Assembly: GCF_006716465.1 (NCBI RefSeq) | Contig: NZ_VFPB01000006.1 | Span: 172,002 to 236,001, forward strand | From: Pseudoxanthomonas sp. 3HH-4 | GTDB lineage: Bacteria > Pseudomonadota > Gammaproteobacteria > Xanthomonadales > Xanthomonadaceae | Reading direction: 5' to 3' | DNA length: 64,000 nt | Part shown: in pieces, positions 18,384-25,793 of the stretch | Layout of the letters: each line of letters opens with the position of its first letter | How positions within the stretch are numbered: the stretch's first letter is position 1 | The notes under the pieces: generated by a model | Told to the model about the DNA's origin: nothing | The model's database searches: none | The model's input: the letters and a program-made list of their open reading frames with translations, nothing else | Translations under genes and position numbers: made by a program

Positions 18384-18399
18384 ATGAAACCGGTTTCAT
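18384..18399. promoter_or_regulatory. Perfect 16-bp palindrome ATGAAACCGGTTTCAT
   Basis: The dyad is perfect with a central CG, the style of LacI-family operators. It lies just after the queD stop and about 137 bases upstream of the phasin start. No LacI-type regulator gene is in the window, so its owner is unknown. Confidence 0.5.
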
Positions 18400-18402
18400 G
18401 CC

Positions 18403-18759
18403 TCACGGGCCGGTATAGCGGCACCCGGACGTGCAGGTTTCATGCACCACGATGGCGCTCAGCAGCGGCAGCACGGGCTTGGCCTGTTCCCAGATCCAGG
18501 CGGCGATGCGCTCGCTGGTCGGGTTCTCCAGGCCTGGGATGTCGTTGAGGTAGTGGTGGTCCAGCCGCTCGTAGATCGGCTTGAAGGCCGCCTTCACGTC
18601 GGCGAAGTCCATCACCCAGCCAGCCTGCGGATCGACCGGGCCGGAGAGGTGCAGCTCGATGCGGAACGAGTGGCCGTGCAGCCGCGCGCACTTGTGGCCT
18701 TCCGGCACGTTCGGCAGGCGGTGAGCGGCTTCGACGGTGAAGACCTTGAAGATGTCCAT
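18403..18759 (-). CDS. queD: 6-carboxy-5,6,7,8-tetrahydropterin synthase
   Basis: QueD converts dihydroneopterin triphosphate to 6-carboxytetrahydropterin in the queuosine/7-deazaguanine pathway. The 118-residue protein has the zinc-binding histidines His13 (EAAHRL), His28 and His30 (LHGHS), and the catalytic Cys24 in [11 protein letters not shown] that marks QueD rather than [15 protein letters not shown] and the C-terminal [11 protein letters not shown] are also typical. No other que genes are adjacent. It lies 62 bases after rhlE on the same strand. Confidence 0.95.
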   Translation of the reverse strand: MDIFKVFTVEAAHRLPNVPEGHKCARLHGHSFRIELHLSGPVDPQAGWVMDFADVKAAFKPIYERLDHHYLNDIPGLENPTSERIAAWIWEQAKPVLPLLSAIVVHETCTSGCRYTGP

Positions 18760-18821
18760 GCGACGGTTCCGGAAGCGGTGGAACGCGCGGCACCGGTCAG
18801 GTGCCGCGCGGGTGGATCAAC

Positions 18822-20192
18822 TCAACGGGCGGGACGCGCCTGGCCCTGGCCCTGGCGGGCGCCGCCGGTGCGGCCGCCGTCGCGGCGCGGGCCGCTGCTG
18901 TGCTTCTTGGGGCCCGCATGGGCGTGGCGCGGGGCCTCGCTGTGCGGACGGCGCGCGTGCTTCTGCGGGCCGTTGCGCCGCGGGGTGCGCTCGCCGGCGG
19001 GCTGTTCGGCCTTGCCCGGCGCACTGTTGCCCCAGCGGATCGGCGTCTGCGGCTCGAAGCCCGGCACGTCGCGCAGGTCCACGTCGCGGCCCAGCATGCG
19101 CACGATGGCGCGCAGGTACTTGGCTTCATCCTGAGCCACCAGCGAGATCGCTTCGCCCGTCGAACCGTTGCGGCCCGTGCGGCCGATACGGTGCACGTAG
19201 TCCTCGGCCACCATCGGCAGGTCGAAGTTGATCACCTGCGGCAGCTGGTCGATGTCGATGCCGCGCGCGGCGATGTCGGTGGCCACCAGCACGTTGATGC
19301 GGCCGGCCTTGAAGTCGCTGAGCGCGCGCTGGCGCGCACCCTGCGACTTGTTGCCGTGGATCGCCGCGGTCTTGATGCCGCTCTTGTCCAGGAACATCGC
19401 CAGCTTGTCGCTGCCGTGCTTGGTGCGGGCGAACACCAGCGTCTGCAGGCGGCTGTCCTTGGCCAGCAGGTGCAGCAGCAGGTCGCGCTTGCGACTGCCA
19501 TCAACCGGGTGGACGCGGTGGGTGATGGTCTCGGCCACGGTGTTCTTGGGCGTGACCTGGATCTGCTTCGGATCGCGCATGAACTCCATGGCCAGTTCGC
19601 GGATCGGCTCGGCGAACGTGGCGGAGAACAGCATGGTCTGGCGGTTCTGCTTGGGCAGCTTGGCCAGGATGCGCTTGATCGAGGGCAGGAAGCCCATGTC
19701 GAGCATGCGGTCGGCCTCATCCAGCACCAGCACCTCGATGCCGGACAGGTCGACGCTGCGGCGCTCGAGGTGGTCGATCAGGCGGCCCGGGCAGGCGATC
19801 ACCATGTCCACGCCACGGCGCAGCGCGTCCAGCTGGTTGCCCATGCCGACGCCGCCGTAGATGGTGGTGCTGGGGATGCGCAGGTACTTGCCGTAACCAC
19901 GCAGGCTGTCGTGCACCTGCACGGCCAGCTCGCGGGTGGGGGTCAGCACCAGGGCGCGCGGCTTGCGCGGGCCGCGGGTGGCGACTTCCTGCGGCGTGGT
20001 GGCGAGGTACTGGATCAGGGGAAGGCCGAACGCGGCCGTCTTGCCGGTACCGGTCTGGGCGCCGGCCAGCAGGTCATGGCCAGCCAGGGCCAGCGGGATG
20101 GCCTGTTCCTGGATGGGGGTGGGCTGGGTGTAGCCCTGTTCGTCGAGGGCGCGCAGCAGGGCGGGCGCAAGGCCCAAGGTTTCAAACGTCAT
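18822..20192 (-). CDS. rhlE: DEAD-box ATP-dependent RNA helicase RhlE
   Basis: The 456-residue protein starts at ATG 20192 (MTFETLGLAP) with GGAG 8 bases upstream. The frame stays open to 20522, but that part lacks helicase sequence. Motifs in order are the Q-motif YTQPTPIQEQAIP, AQTGTGKT, PTRELA, VLDEADRMLD, SAT, ARGIDIDQLP and HRIGRTGR. Residues 1-375 form the two RecA-like lobes. The last ~80 residues are Arg/Lys/Gly/Pro-rich and likely bind RNA without a fixed fold. RhlE proteins remodel RNA in ribosome assembly and decay. Confidence 0.95.
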   Translation of the reverse strand: MTFETLGLAPALLRALDEQGYTQPTPIQEQAIPLALAGHDLLAGAQTGTGKTAAFGLPLIQYLATTPQEVATRGPRKPRALVLTPTRELAVQVHDSLRGYGKYLRIPSTTIYGGVGMGNQLDALRRGVDMVIACPGRLIDHLERRSVDLSGIEVLVLDEADRMLDMGFLPSIKRILAKLPKQNRQTMLFSATFAEPIRELAMEFMRDPKQIQVTPKNTVAETITHRVHPVDGSRKRDLLLHLLAKDSRLQTLVFARTKHGSDKLAMFLDKSGIKTAAIHGNKSQGARQRALSDFKAGRINVLVATDIAARGIDIDQLPQVINFDLPMVAEDYVHRIGRTGRNGSTGEAISLVAQDEAKYLRAIVRMLGRDVDLRDVPGFEPQTPIRWGNSAPGKAEQPAGERTPRRNGPQKHARRPHSEAPRHAHAGPKKHSSGPRRDGGRTGGARQGQGQARPAR

Positions 20193-20590
20193 TGTCAAAG
20201 CTCCAAAGCCGGCCGGCCGGACACGCGCGCAACACCGGCACAGCGATGTGCGGCAACGTAAGACGCGCGGAATGCGGCAAGACCGTGACTCGAAGCGTTC
20301 CCTGAAACCGCGCTGCGAGAAGGGGTGCGGAGGCGCCAAAGCGGCACTACCGAGCTTGCGCAACGAAAGAAGTCGGAGCGGGGCGGGCGCGGGAACTCGC
20401 GGGGAATTCCCTGCGCCGGCGGACCATCGGGGAAACGAACGGCCGCAGGCAAGCGGCGCGCACTGTAACCGAATCCGGGCCTGAATGGGGGAACGGGCGC
20501 TGAAACCCCGGTCTGCGACCAATTGTCGCAGTCCGGAAATCAGTGACTTACGGGCGTATCATGGCCCGGAAGCCCCTCGCAGCCATCGCC
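20193..20590. other. Gene-free 398-base gap between rhlE and the FNR-type gene; holds one dyad
   Basis: No convincing ORF is found on either strand. The one clear structure is CTGCGAC and GTCGCAG with a 5-base centre (20513-20531), about 60 bases before the regulator's ATG, so it may be an operator. It is not an FNR site. A TATCAT hexamer at 20556-20561 could be the -10 of the regulator gene. Confidence 0.5.
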
Positions 20591-21355
20591 ATGAGCCTTC
20601 GCATCCTCCGCCAGAACGACGCCCCGGTCGCTGGCGCGCTCGTCGAGAGCGTGCTGTGCCAGGCCGCGCGTGGTTGCAGCGGCTGCCTGGTCCGTCACTT
20701 GGCCTTCTGCGCGGCCTTGCCGGTGGAGAAGGCACACGCCATGGAAGCGCTGGCGGACGATGCGCGGCTGAAGGCGGGCGAGGCGCTGGTTCGCGAGGGC
20801 GAGCCGAGGCGCGGCGTGTTCACCGTGACCAAGGGCGCCCTGCGCCGCATCCGGCTGCTCCCGGATGGTCGCCGGCTGGTGGCCGGTTTCCTGATGCCGG
20901 GTGATTTCATCGGCTTTTCAGGCACTTCGCACTACAAACACACGATCGAAGCGATCACCGACAGCACGCTGTGCGAGTTCTCCATGGCCGACATGCGTAG
21001 CCTGTGCCATGACCATCCGGAACTTGAACGCGAGCTGCTGGAGCGCGCCTGCGTGGAGCTGGACGCCACCCGCGGCAACCTGATGGCGCTTGCGCGGCTC
21101 AATCCGATGGAGCGGCTGGCGGGTTTCCTCGTCGACATGGCGCAGCGTCGCCGTCGCCAAGGCCAGGACGACACCGAGGTGATCCTGCCGATGACGCGCA
21201 CGGATATCGCCGACTACCTGGGCCTGACCGTGGAAACCGTCAGCCGCAGCTTCACCCGTCTGCGCCAGGAAGGCAGCATCGCCACCGACGACCCGCACCA
21301 CGTGCGGCTGCTCGATCGCAAGCGCCTGGACGCATTGGCTGAAGCGCGGGCCTGA
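20591..21355 (+). CDS. fnr: CRP/FNR-family oxygen-sensing regulator (FNR/Anr type)
   Basis: The 254-residue protein has a cyclic-nucleotide-like beta-roll (about 45-160) and a winged HTH. The recognition helix carries VETVSR, the E..SR signature of FNR, which reads TTGAT-N4-ATCAA. Cys23, Cys29, Cys32 and Cys40 cluster at the N terminus and Cys128 (STLCEFS) matches E. coli Cys122, so a 4Fe-4S oxygen sensor is likely. The C29-X2-C32-X7-C40 spacing differs slightly from E. coli FNR (X2, X5). I start at ATG 20591; ATGs at 20543 and 20561 are alternatives. It lies beside the cco/cyd island, which carries a perfect FNR site. Confidence 0.88.
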   Translation: MSLRILRQNDAPVAGALVESVLCQAARGCSGCLVRHLAFCAALPVEKAHAMEALADDARLKAGEALVREGEPRRGVFTVTKGALRRIRLLPDGRRLVAGFLMPGDFIGFSGTSHYKHTIEAITDSTLCEFSMADMRSLCHDHPELERELLERACVELDATRGNLMALARLNPMERLAGFLVDMAQRRRRQGQDDTEVILPMTRTDIADYLGLTVETVSRSFTRLRQEGSIATDDPHHVRLLDRKRLDALAEARA

Positions 21356-21366
21356 GGCTCTGCTTT

Positions 21367-21510
21367 CTGTAGGAGCGACGTGAGTCGCGACCGCGAGCCC
21401 CGGAAACAGTGGGTGCGCGACAGTGCATGTCGATGTTTCCGCCGCGCTGTTCCACCCGACGATGCAACGGTCGATCATTCGTGCGGTCGCGACTCACGTC
21501 GCTCCTACAG
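21367..21510. repeat. Inverted pair of GTAG-type REP palindromes (second family)
   Basis: Perfect 28-base arms lie at 21367-21394 and 21483-21510, separated by 88 bases without a gene. Each arm starts CTGTAGGAG and can fold internally through GCGAC-GTGA-GTCGC. They match the GTAG/SMAG REP design but differ in stem sequence from the pair at 17671-17736. The TAG stop of cydC (21507-21505) is the GTAG of the right arm. Confidence 0.8.
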
Positions 21511-23208
21511 GGAGCCAGGTCCGTCTTCGTGCATCAGCTTTCCATCGCGCAGCCGGTAGCGCGTATCCACCACGCCATCGGGCAACGTCGCATGGCTGAT
21601 GATCAGCACACTGCGTCCTTCGCTGGCGGTCGCGATGTCGCGCATCAGGGCATCGGCGGTGTCCTGGTCCAGGCCTTCGGTTGGCTCGTCCAGCAGCAGC
21701 AACGGCGCATCGCGCAGCAGGGCGCGTGCCAGCGCCAGACGGCGCGCCTGGCCTGCTGACAACGTCGCGCCGTTCTCGCCCACCCAGGTATCCAGGCCGT
21801 CGCCCGCATCGTGGAACCGGGCGTCCAGCTTCACCTGCGCCAGTGCCCGCCACAGGCGCGCGTCGTCCGCATCGGGATCGCCGAGGTGCAGGTTCTCGCG
21901 CACGCTGCCCGAAAAGACCGGCGCGTCCTGCGGCAGCCAGGCGATGCGGGTGTGCCAGAGCGCAGGGTCCAGCGTGCGCAGGTCGTCGTCGGCGAAGCGT
22001 ACTTCCCCTGCCTGCGGCGTACACAGTCCCAACGCCAACGCCAACAAGGAGGATTTGCCTTCGCCGCTGTCGCCCGAGACCAACACGCGCTCGCCCGCTT
22101 CGATGCGCAGGCTGGCGCCATCAAGCACGCGTCGCGCGCTGCCGGGCCAGGCGAACACCACCTCGCGGAACCACAGCGCACCGCGTGGCGCAGGCGGTTG
22201 CGCACCCATGCGCCCGCGGCTTGGCGCTTCGTGCTTCGGCTCCACCACCTCTTCAAGCCGTCCGGCTGCAGTGGCGGCGGCGCGCCACGCCTGCCAGGCC
22301 GGGGCGATGGCGCTGCAGGCTTCCAGTACGGCGACCGTCATGAAGAACAGGCCGCCTGCGGCCGCGGCGCCGATGCGTTCGGCGTGCACCGCTGACAGCA
22401 GGACCCACAGCATCGCCGGCAGCGTGGCCGCAGTGGCCAGGGCGTGCGCCAAACTGGCAAGCGCAAGCCGGCGCTTGCGCAGGTCTTCCCAATGCGCCAC
22501 CTCGCGGCTGCGGGCGTCCAGCGCTGCCAGCCAGGCCGATGCGGCATCCATCGCGACGAGGTCCTGCTGGCCTTCGATGCCTTCCTGCACCGACGCGCGC
22601 AGGCGCATGCGGGCCTCGGCGCGCTCGCCTTCCAGCGCCGCCACGCTGCGCGCGGCCAGCCACGGCGCCAGTGCACCGATCAGCATTAGCGCGATGAGCA
22701 GCAGGGCGCCGGCTGCCGGCACCGCGAGTGTCGCGACCAGCGTCGCCAGCGCGCACAGTGACAGCACTGCCAGCAGCGGGCCCAGCGCGCGGACCAGTAC
22801 GCCGTCGACCGCCTCGATGTCCGCCATCAACCGCGCCATCAGTTCGCCGATGCGGAAGCGGCCCAGGCCCAGCGGCGCCAGCGGCAGCGCGCGGCGGAAG
22901 AACCACACCCGCAGGTCGCGTGCCAGCCGCAGCGTCGCGTCGTGGCCGAGCAGCTTCTCCGCGTAGCGCGACAGGATGCGTACGAAGGTCAGCGCACGGA
23001 TGCCGGCCGACGGGCCGAAAAAGTTGAAGCCGAGCGCAGTACTGCCCGCCAGCGCCGCGGCGGTGAGGAAGTGTCCGGACAGGCCCAGCAGTGCCGTGCC
23101 TGCGAGCAGCGTCAGCAACAGCAGCGCGATGGCGAGCACGATCCTCCTGCGGTGGCGCAGAACCACCTCGCGCAGGCGCACCGGCAGCGTGTCGTTGCGG
23201 TCGGTCAT
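21505..23208 (-). CDS. cydC: Thiol-reductant ABC exporter subunit CydC
   Basis: CydDC exports glutathione and cysteine to the periplasm and is needed to assemble cytochrome bd. The 567-residue half-transporter has six membrane helices (about 20-300) and an ATPase domain. Its Walker A is SGDSGEGKSS (odd but complete), the signature is TLSAGQARRLALARALL, and Walker B is LLLLDEPTEGLD. The start overlaps the cydD stop by four bases. It is the last gene of a 12-gene minus-strand run beginning at ccoN. Its stop codon is supplied by a REP repeat. Confidence 0.92.
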   Translation of the reverse strand: MTDRNDTLPVRLREVVLRHRRRIVLAIALLLLTLLAGTALLGLSGHFLTAAALAGSTALGFNFFGPSAGIRALTFVRILSRYAEKLLGHDATLRLARDLRVWFFRRALPLAPLGLGRFRIGELMARLMADIEAVDGVLVRALGPLLAVLSLCALATLVATLAVPAAGALLLIALMLIGALAPWLAARSVAALEGERAEARMRLRASVQEGIEGQQDLVAMDAASAWLAALDARSREVAHWEDLRKRRLALASLAHALATAATLPAMLWVLLSAVHAERIGAAAAGGLFFMTVAVLEACSAIAPAWQAWRAAATAAGRLEEVVEPKHEAPSRGRMGAQPPAPRGALWFREVVFAWPGSARRVLDGASLRIEAGERVLVSGDSGEGKSSLLALALGLCTPQAGEVRFADDDLRTLDPALWHTRIAWLPQDAPVFSGSVRENLHLGDPDADDARLWRALAQVKLDARFHDAGDGLDTWVGENGATLSAGQARRLALARALLRDAPLLLLDEPTEGLDQDTADALMRDIATASEGRSVLIISHATLPDGVVDTRYRLRDGKLMHEDGPGSL

Positions 23209-24893
23209 CGAGGCGCTACCGCGGCTGCGTGCAGCTTCCCGCCACGCACACGCCAGGTCTGCGCCATCGCCGCCTGCACGGTGGCGCTGTGCGTGGCCAT
23301 CACCAGCCCGCGTCCGCGCGCGAAGTGCAGGATCGCCCGCAACACCGCGGCTTCCGTGTCCGGATCGAGGAAGGCGGTAGGCTCGTCGAGCAGGAGCAGG
23401 TCGGGGTCGCGCAGGAACACGCGTGCCAGCGCGATGCGTCGCGCTTCGCCGCCGGACAGGCCGAAGCCGCGTTCGCCGATCACCGTATCCAGTCCGTCAG
23501 GCAGGCGGTCCGCGAAACGCAACACCTGTGCCGCTTCGGCCGCTCGCCGCAGTTCGTCGTTGCTGGCCTCCGGTTTTGCGAGGCGCAGGTTGTCGAGCAG
23601 GCTGCCGGCGAACAGGAACGGACGCTGCGGCGCATAGCCGATGCGCAGGCCGGGCGCGCGCTCCACCGTCCCGGTCGTGGCCGGGATCCAGCCGGCCAGG
23701 GCTTCCAGCAGTGCGCTCTTGCCCTCGCCGCTGGCCCCAACGAGGGCGATGCGCTGGTCGCGATACAGGTCCACATCGGCGTCCCGCAACACGTCGCGCG
23801 AGCTGCCCGCATGACGCAACGTGATGCCACGCATGCTGACAAGCGCGGCTGCTGGCGATGCGATTGGAGGAAGGGCGGTCGTGGCGGCGCGCGCATCGTC
23901 CAGCACCAGCGCGAGCTCGTCCATCGCCGCCAGCGCCGCGGCGCGGTCGTGGTAGTGCGTGGCCAACCGTCGCAGTGGTGCATAGAATTCCGGCGCCAGC
24001 AGCAGGCAGAACACGCCAGTTCCCAGCGTCAGCGGCTGCGCGCGCAGATCGATCATGCCGAGGTAACTCAGGCCGAGGTACAGCGCGATCATCGCCACGC
24101 TCAGCGAGGCAAAGAACTCCAGTACTGCCGACGACAGGAACGCGATGCGCAGCACGCGCAGGCTGCGCACGCGAAGTTCTTCGGCGGAGGAACGGATGCC
24201 TTCCAGTTCCGCCTGGCCGCGGCCGTACAAGCGGATCATGCCGAGTCCGCGCAAGCGGTCGGCGAAGTGCCCGCCCATGCGCGCGAGTGCCTGCAGTTGC
24301 CGTTGGCTGGCCGCCTGCGCGCTCCAGCCGACCAGCATCATGAACATCGGTACCAGTGGCATCGTCAGCAACAGGATCAGGCCGACCGTGCGGTCCACGA
24401 AGAACGCCGCCAGCAGGATCGCCAGCGGTACGCCCACCACTTCGACACGCAAGGGCACGAAGCCGCCGTAGTACCCTTCGAGCGCATCCACGTGCGCGCC
24501 CATGCGCTCGGCCAGTGCGCCGCTCTGCCAGGTGCGTACCCAGGCGGGACCGCGCGCGACCAGCGCGCGCGCGATGCTGCCGCGCAGGTCAACGCGGATG
24601 CGCTCGACCGCATGGTCGGCGCATCGCCGGCTCGCCCAGCCCAGTCCTGCACGCAGCAGCAACAGGATCAACAGGCCGCCAAGCAGTGGCAGCAGGACGA
24701 TGGGCGGATCGTGGGCGACGAATGCGCGCTGCATGCACAGCGCGATGAGCGCGGCCTGCGGCACGAGCAGCCAGCCAGCGAGCAGGGCGAGCGCGCTGGC
24801 GGCTCGCAAGGGATCGCGCGCCACGCGCCCCAGCGTCTGCAGGCGCATCTTCGCGTCCGCGGCTCCGGATTCCGGCGTCGCATCCGCCCTCAT
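23205..24893 (-). CDS. cydD: Thiol-reductant ABC exporter subunit CydD
   Basis: The 562-residue protein starts at ATG 24893, overlapping the previous gene by four bases. The open frame extends to 25271 but runs through that neighbour. Six membrane helices precede the ATPase domain: Walker A VGASGEGKSA, signature FGLSGGEARRIALARVFL, Walker B LLLLDEPTAFLD, H-loop ATHS. As in CydC, Walker A has SGEGKS rather than SGSGKS. It forms the heterodimer with CydC. Placement after the cbb3 assembly genes ties both terminal oxidases to one transcript. Confidence 0.92.
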   Translation of the reverse strand: MRADATPESGAADAKMRLQTLGRVARDPLRAASALALLAGWLLVPQAALIALCMQRAFVAHDPPIVLLPLLGGLLILLLLRAGLGWASRRCADHAVERIRVDLRGSIARALVARGPAWVRTWQSGALAERMGAHVDALEGYYGGFVPLRVEVVGVPLAILLAAFFVDRTVGLILLLTMPLVPMFMMLVGWSAQAASQRQLQALARMGGHFADRLRGLGMIRLYGRGQAELEGIRSSAEELRVRSLRVLRIAFLSSAVLEFFASLSVAMIALYLGLSYLGMIDLRAQPLTLGTGVFCLLLAPEFYAPLRRLATHYHDRAAALAAMDELALVLDDARAATTALPPIASPAAALVSMRGITLRHAGSSRDVLRDADVDLYRDQRIALVGASGEGKSALLEALAGWIPATTGTVERAPGLRIGYAPQRPFLFAGSLLDNLRLAKPEASNDELRRAAEAAQVLRFADRLPDGLDTVIGERGFGLSGGEARRIALARVFLRDPDLLLLDEPTAFLDPDTEAAVLRAILHFARGRGLVMATHSATVQAAMAQTWRVRGGKLHAAAVAPR

Positions 24894-25615
24894 GGTGGCA
24901 GCGGCTGGCAGCCCAGTGCCGCAAGCACGCCGTGCAGCGCCGGGTGTCGCATCAACCAGGGCGAGGCGATGGTCAGCAGGCCAGCCGCGAGTACGAAGGT
25001 CGCGGCCACGCGCCGCACTGCCGGTTGCTGCCAGCGACGCCCCAGGCGTGCGCCGGACCAGGTCAGGGTGACCATCATCGGCAGCGTGCCGAGCCCGAAC
25101 GCGGCCATGGTCAAGGCGGCATCGCGCGCATTGGCCTGCAGCCATGCGACGGTGAGCAGGCTGACGCTGAGCCCGCATGGCAACCATCCCCATAGTGCGC
25201 CGGCCACCAGGCGGCGCGGTAACGTGTCCGCCGGCAGCACGCGGGCATGCAGTGGGCGCAGCGCCTGCCATACCATCGCGCCGGGGCGTGCGAGGAAATC
25301 CAGTCGGCCGCGCTGGTCGAGCAGGCGCAGCGCCAGCACCACCAGCGCGAGCCCCACGCCGACGCGCATCGCAAGTACGGCGGTCTCATGCCGTGCCAGC
25401 GACAACAGACCACCGCCGAACGCGCCGACCAGCGCACCCGCCAGCGCGTAGCCGCCGACGCGCCCCAGATTGAGCTGCAACGCGCTCCCCCAGCCCTGTC
25501 GGGACGAGATCGCGGAAAAGCCGGTGGCGATGCCGCCGCACATCACCGCGCAGTGGGTACTGCCCACCAGGCCGGCCAGCAGCGCGGCGAGCAGGACCGG
25601 AACGTCAGGCGCCAT
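24890..25615 (-). CDS. TauE/SafE-family membrane protein of cbb3 loci (DsbD-like, PA1548 type)
   Basis: The 241-residue protein has about six membrane helices. Two conserved cysteine segments occur: STHCAVMCGG near the N terminus and WLPCGLSVSLL near residue 145, the pattern of the cytochrome-biogenesis/DsbD-like transmembrane family often labelled sulfite exporter TauE/SafE. A homologue follows ccoS in the Pseudomonas cco cluster (PA1548 region). A role in copper or thiol handling for cbb3 assembly is suspected but unproven. It overlaps ccoS by 11 bases and cydD by 4. Confidence 0.8.
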   Translation of the reverse strand: MAPDVPVLLAALLAGLVGSTHCAVMCGGIATGFSAISSRQGWGSALQLNLGRVGGYALAGALVGAFGGGLLSLARHETAVLAMRVGVGLALVVLALRLLDQRGRLDFLARPGAMVWQALRPLHARVLPADTLPRRLVAGALWGWLPCGLSVSLLTVAWLQANARDAALTMAAFGLGTLPMMVTLTWSGARLGRRWQQPAVRRVAATFVLAAGLLTIASPWLMRHPALHGVLAALGCQPLPP

Positions 25616-25793
25616 CGTCGCCTTCGCGCATGCGCGCGTCCTGACGCGGTTTCGGCGGTGCGTCGTCGAGGATGTCCAGCGCCGGCGTATCGAGATCGTC
25701 GAACTGGCCCTTGCGCACGGCCCACGCGAACGCGGCGATGGCCAGGCCCAGCAGGACCAGGCTGATCGGCAACAGCATCAGCAGGATGTTCAT
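25605..25793 (-). CDS. ccoS: cbb3-type oxidase assembly protein CcoS
   Basis: The 62-residue protein has one N-terminal membrane helix (MNILLMLLPISLVLLGLAI) followed by the family motif FAWAVRKGQFDDLDTPA. The rest is a short acidic cytoplasmic tail. CcoS is needed to mature the haem- and copper-containing CcoN subunit. Its ATG overlaps the ccoI stop by four bases. Confidence 0.95.
   Translation of the reverse strand: MNILLMLLPISLVLLGLAIAAFAWAVRKGQFDDLDTPALDILDDAPPKPRQDARMREGDDGA

Noticed and set aside
23091..25451. 786-residue plus-strand open frame opposite cydC/cydD
   Set aside because: Antisense to two ABC transporter genes with intact nucleotide-binding motifs; composition is typical of a shadow frame.
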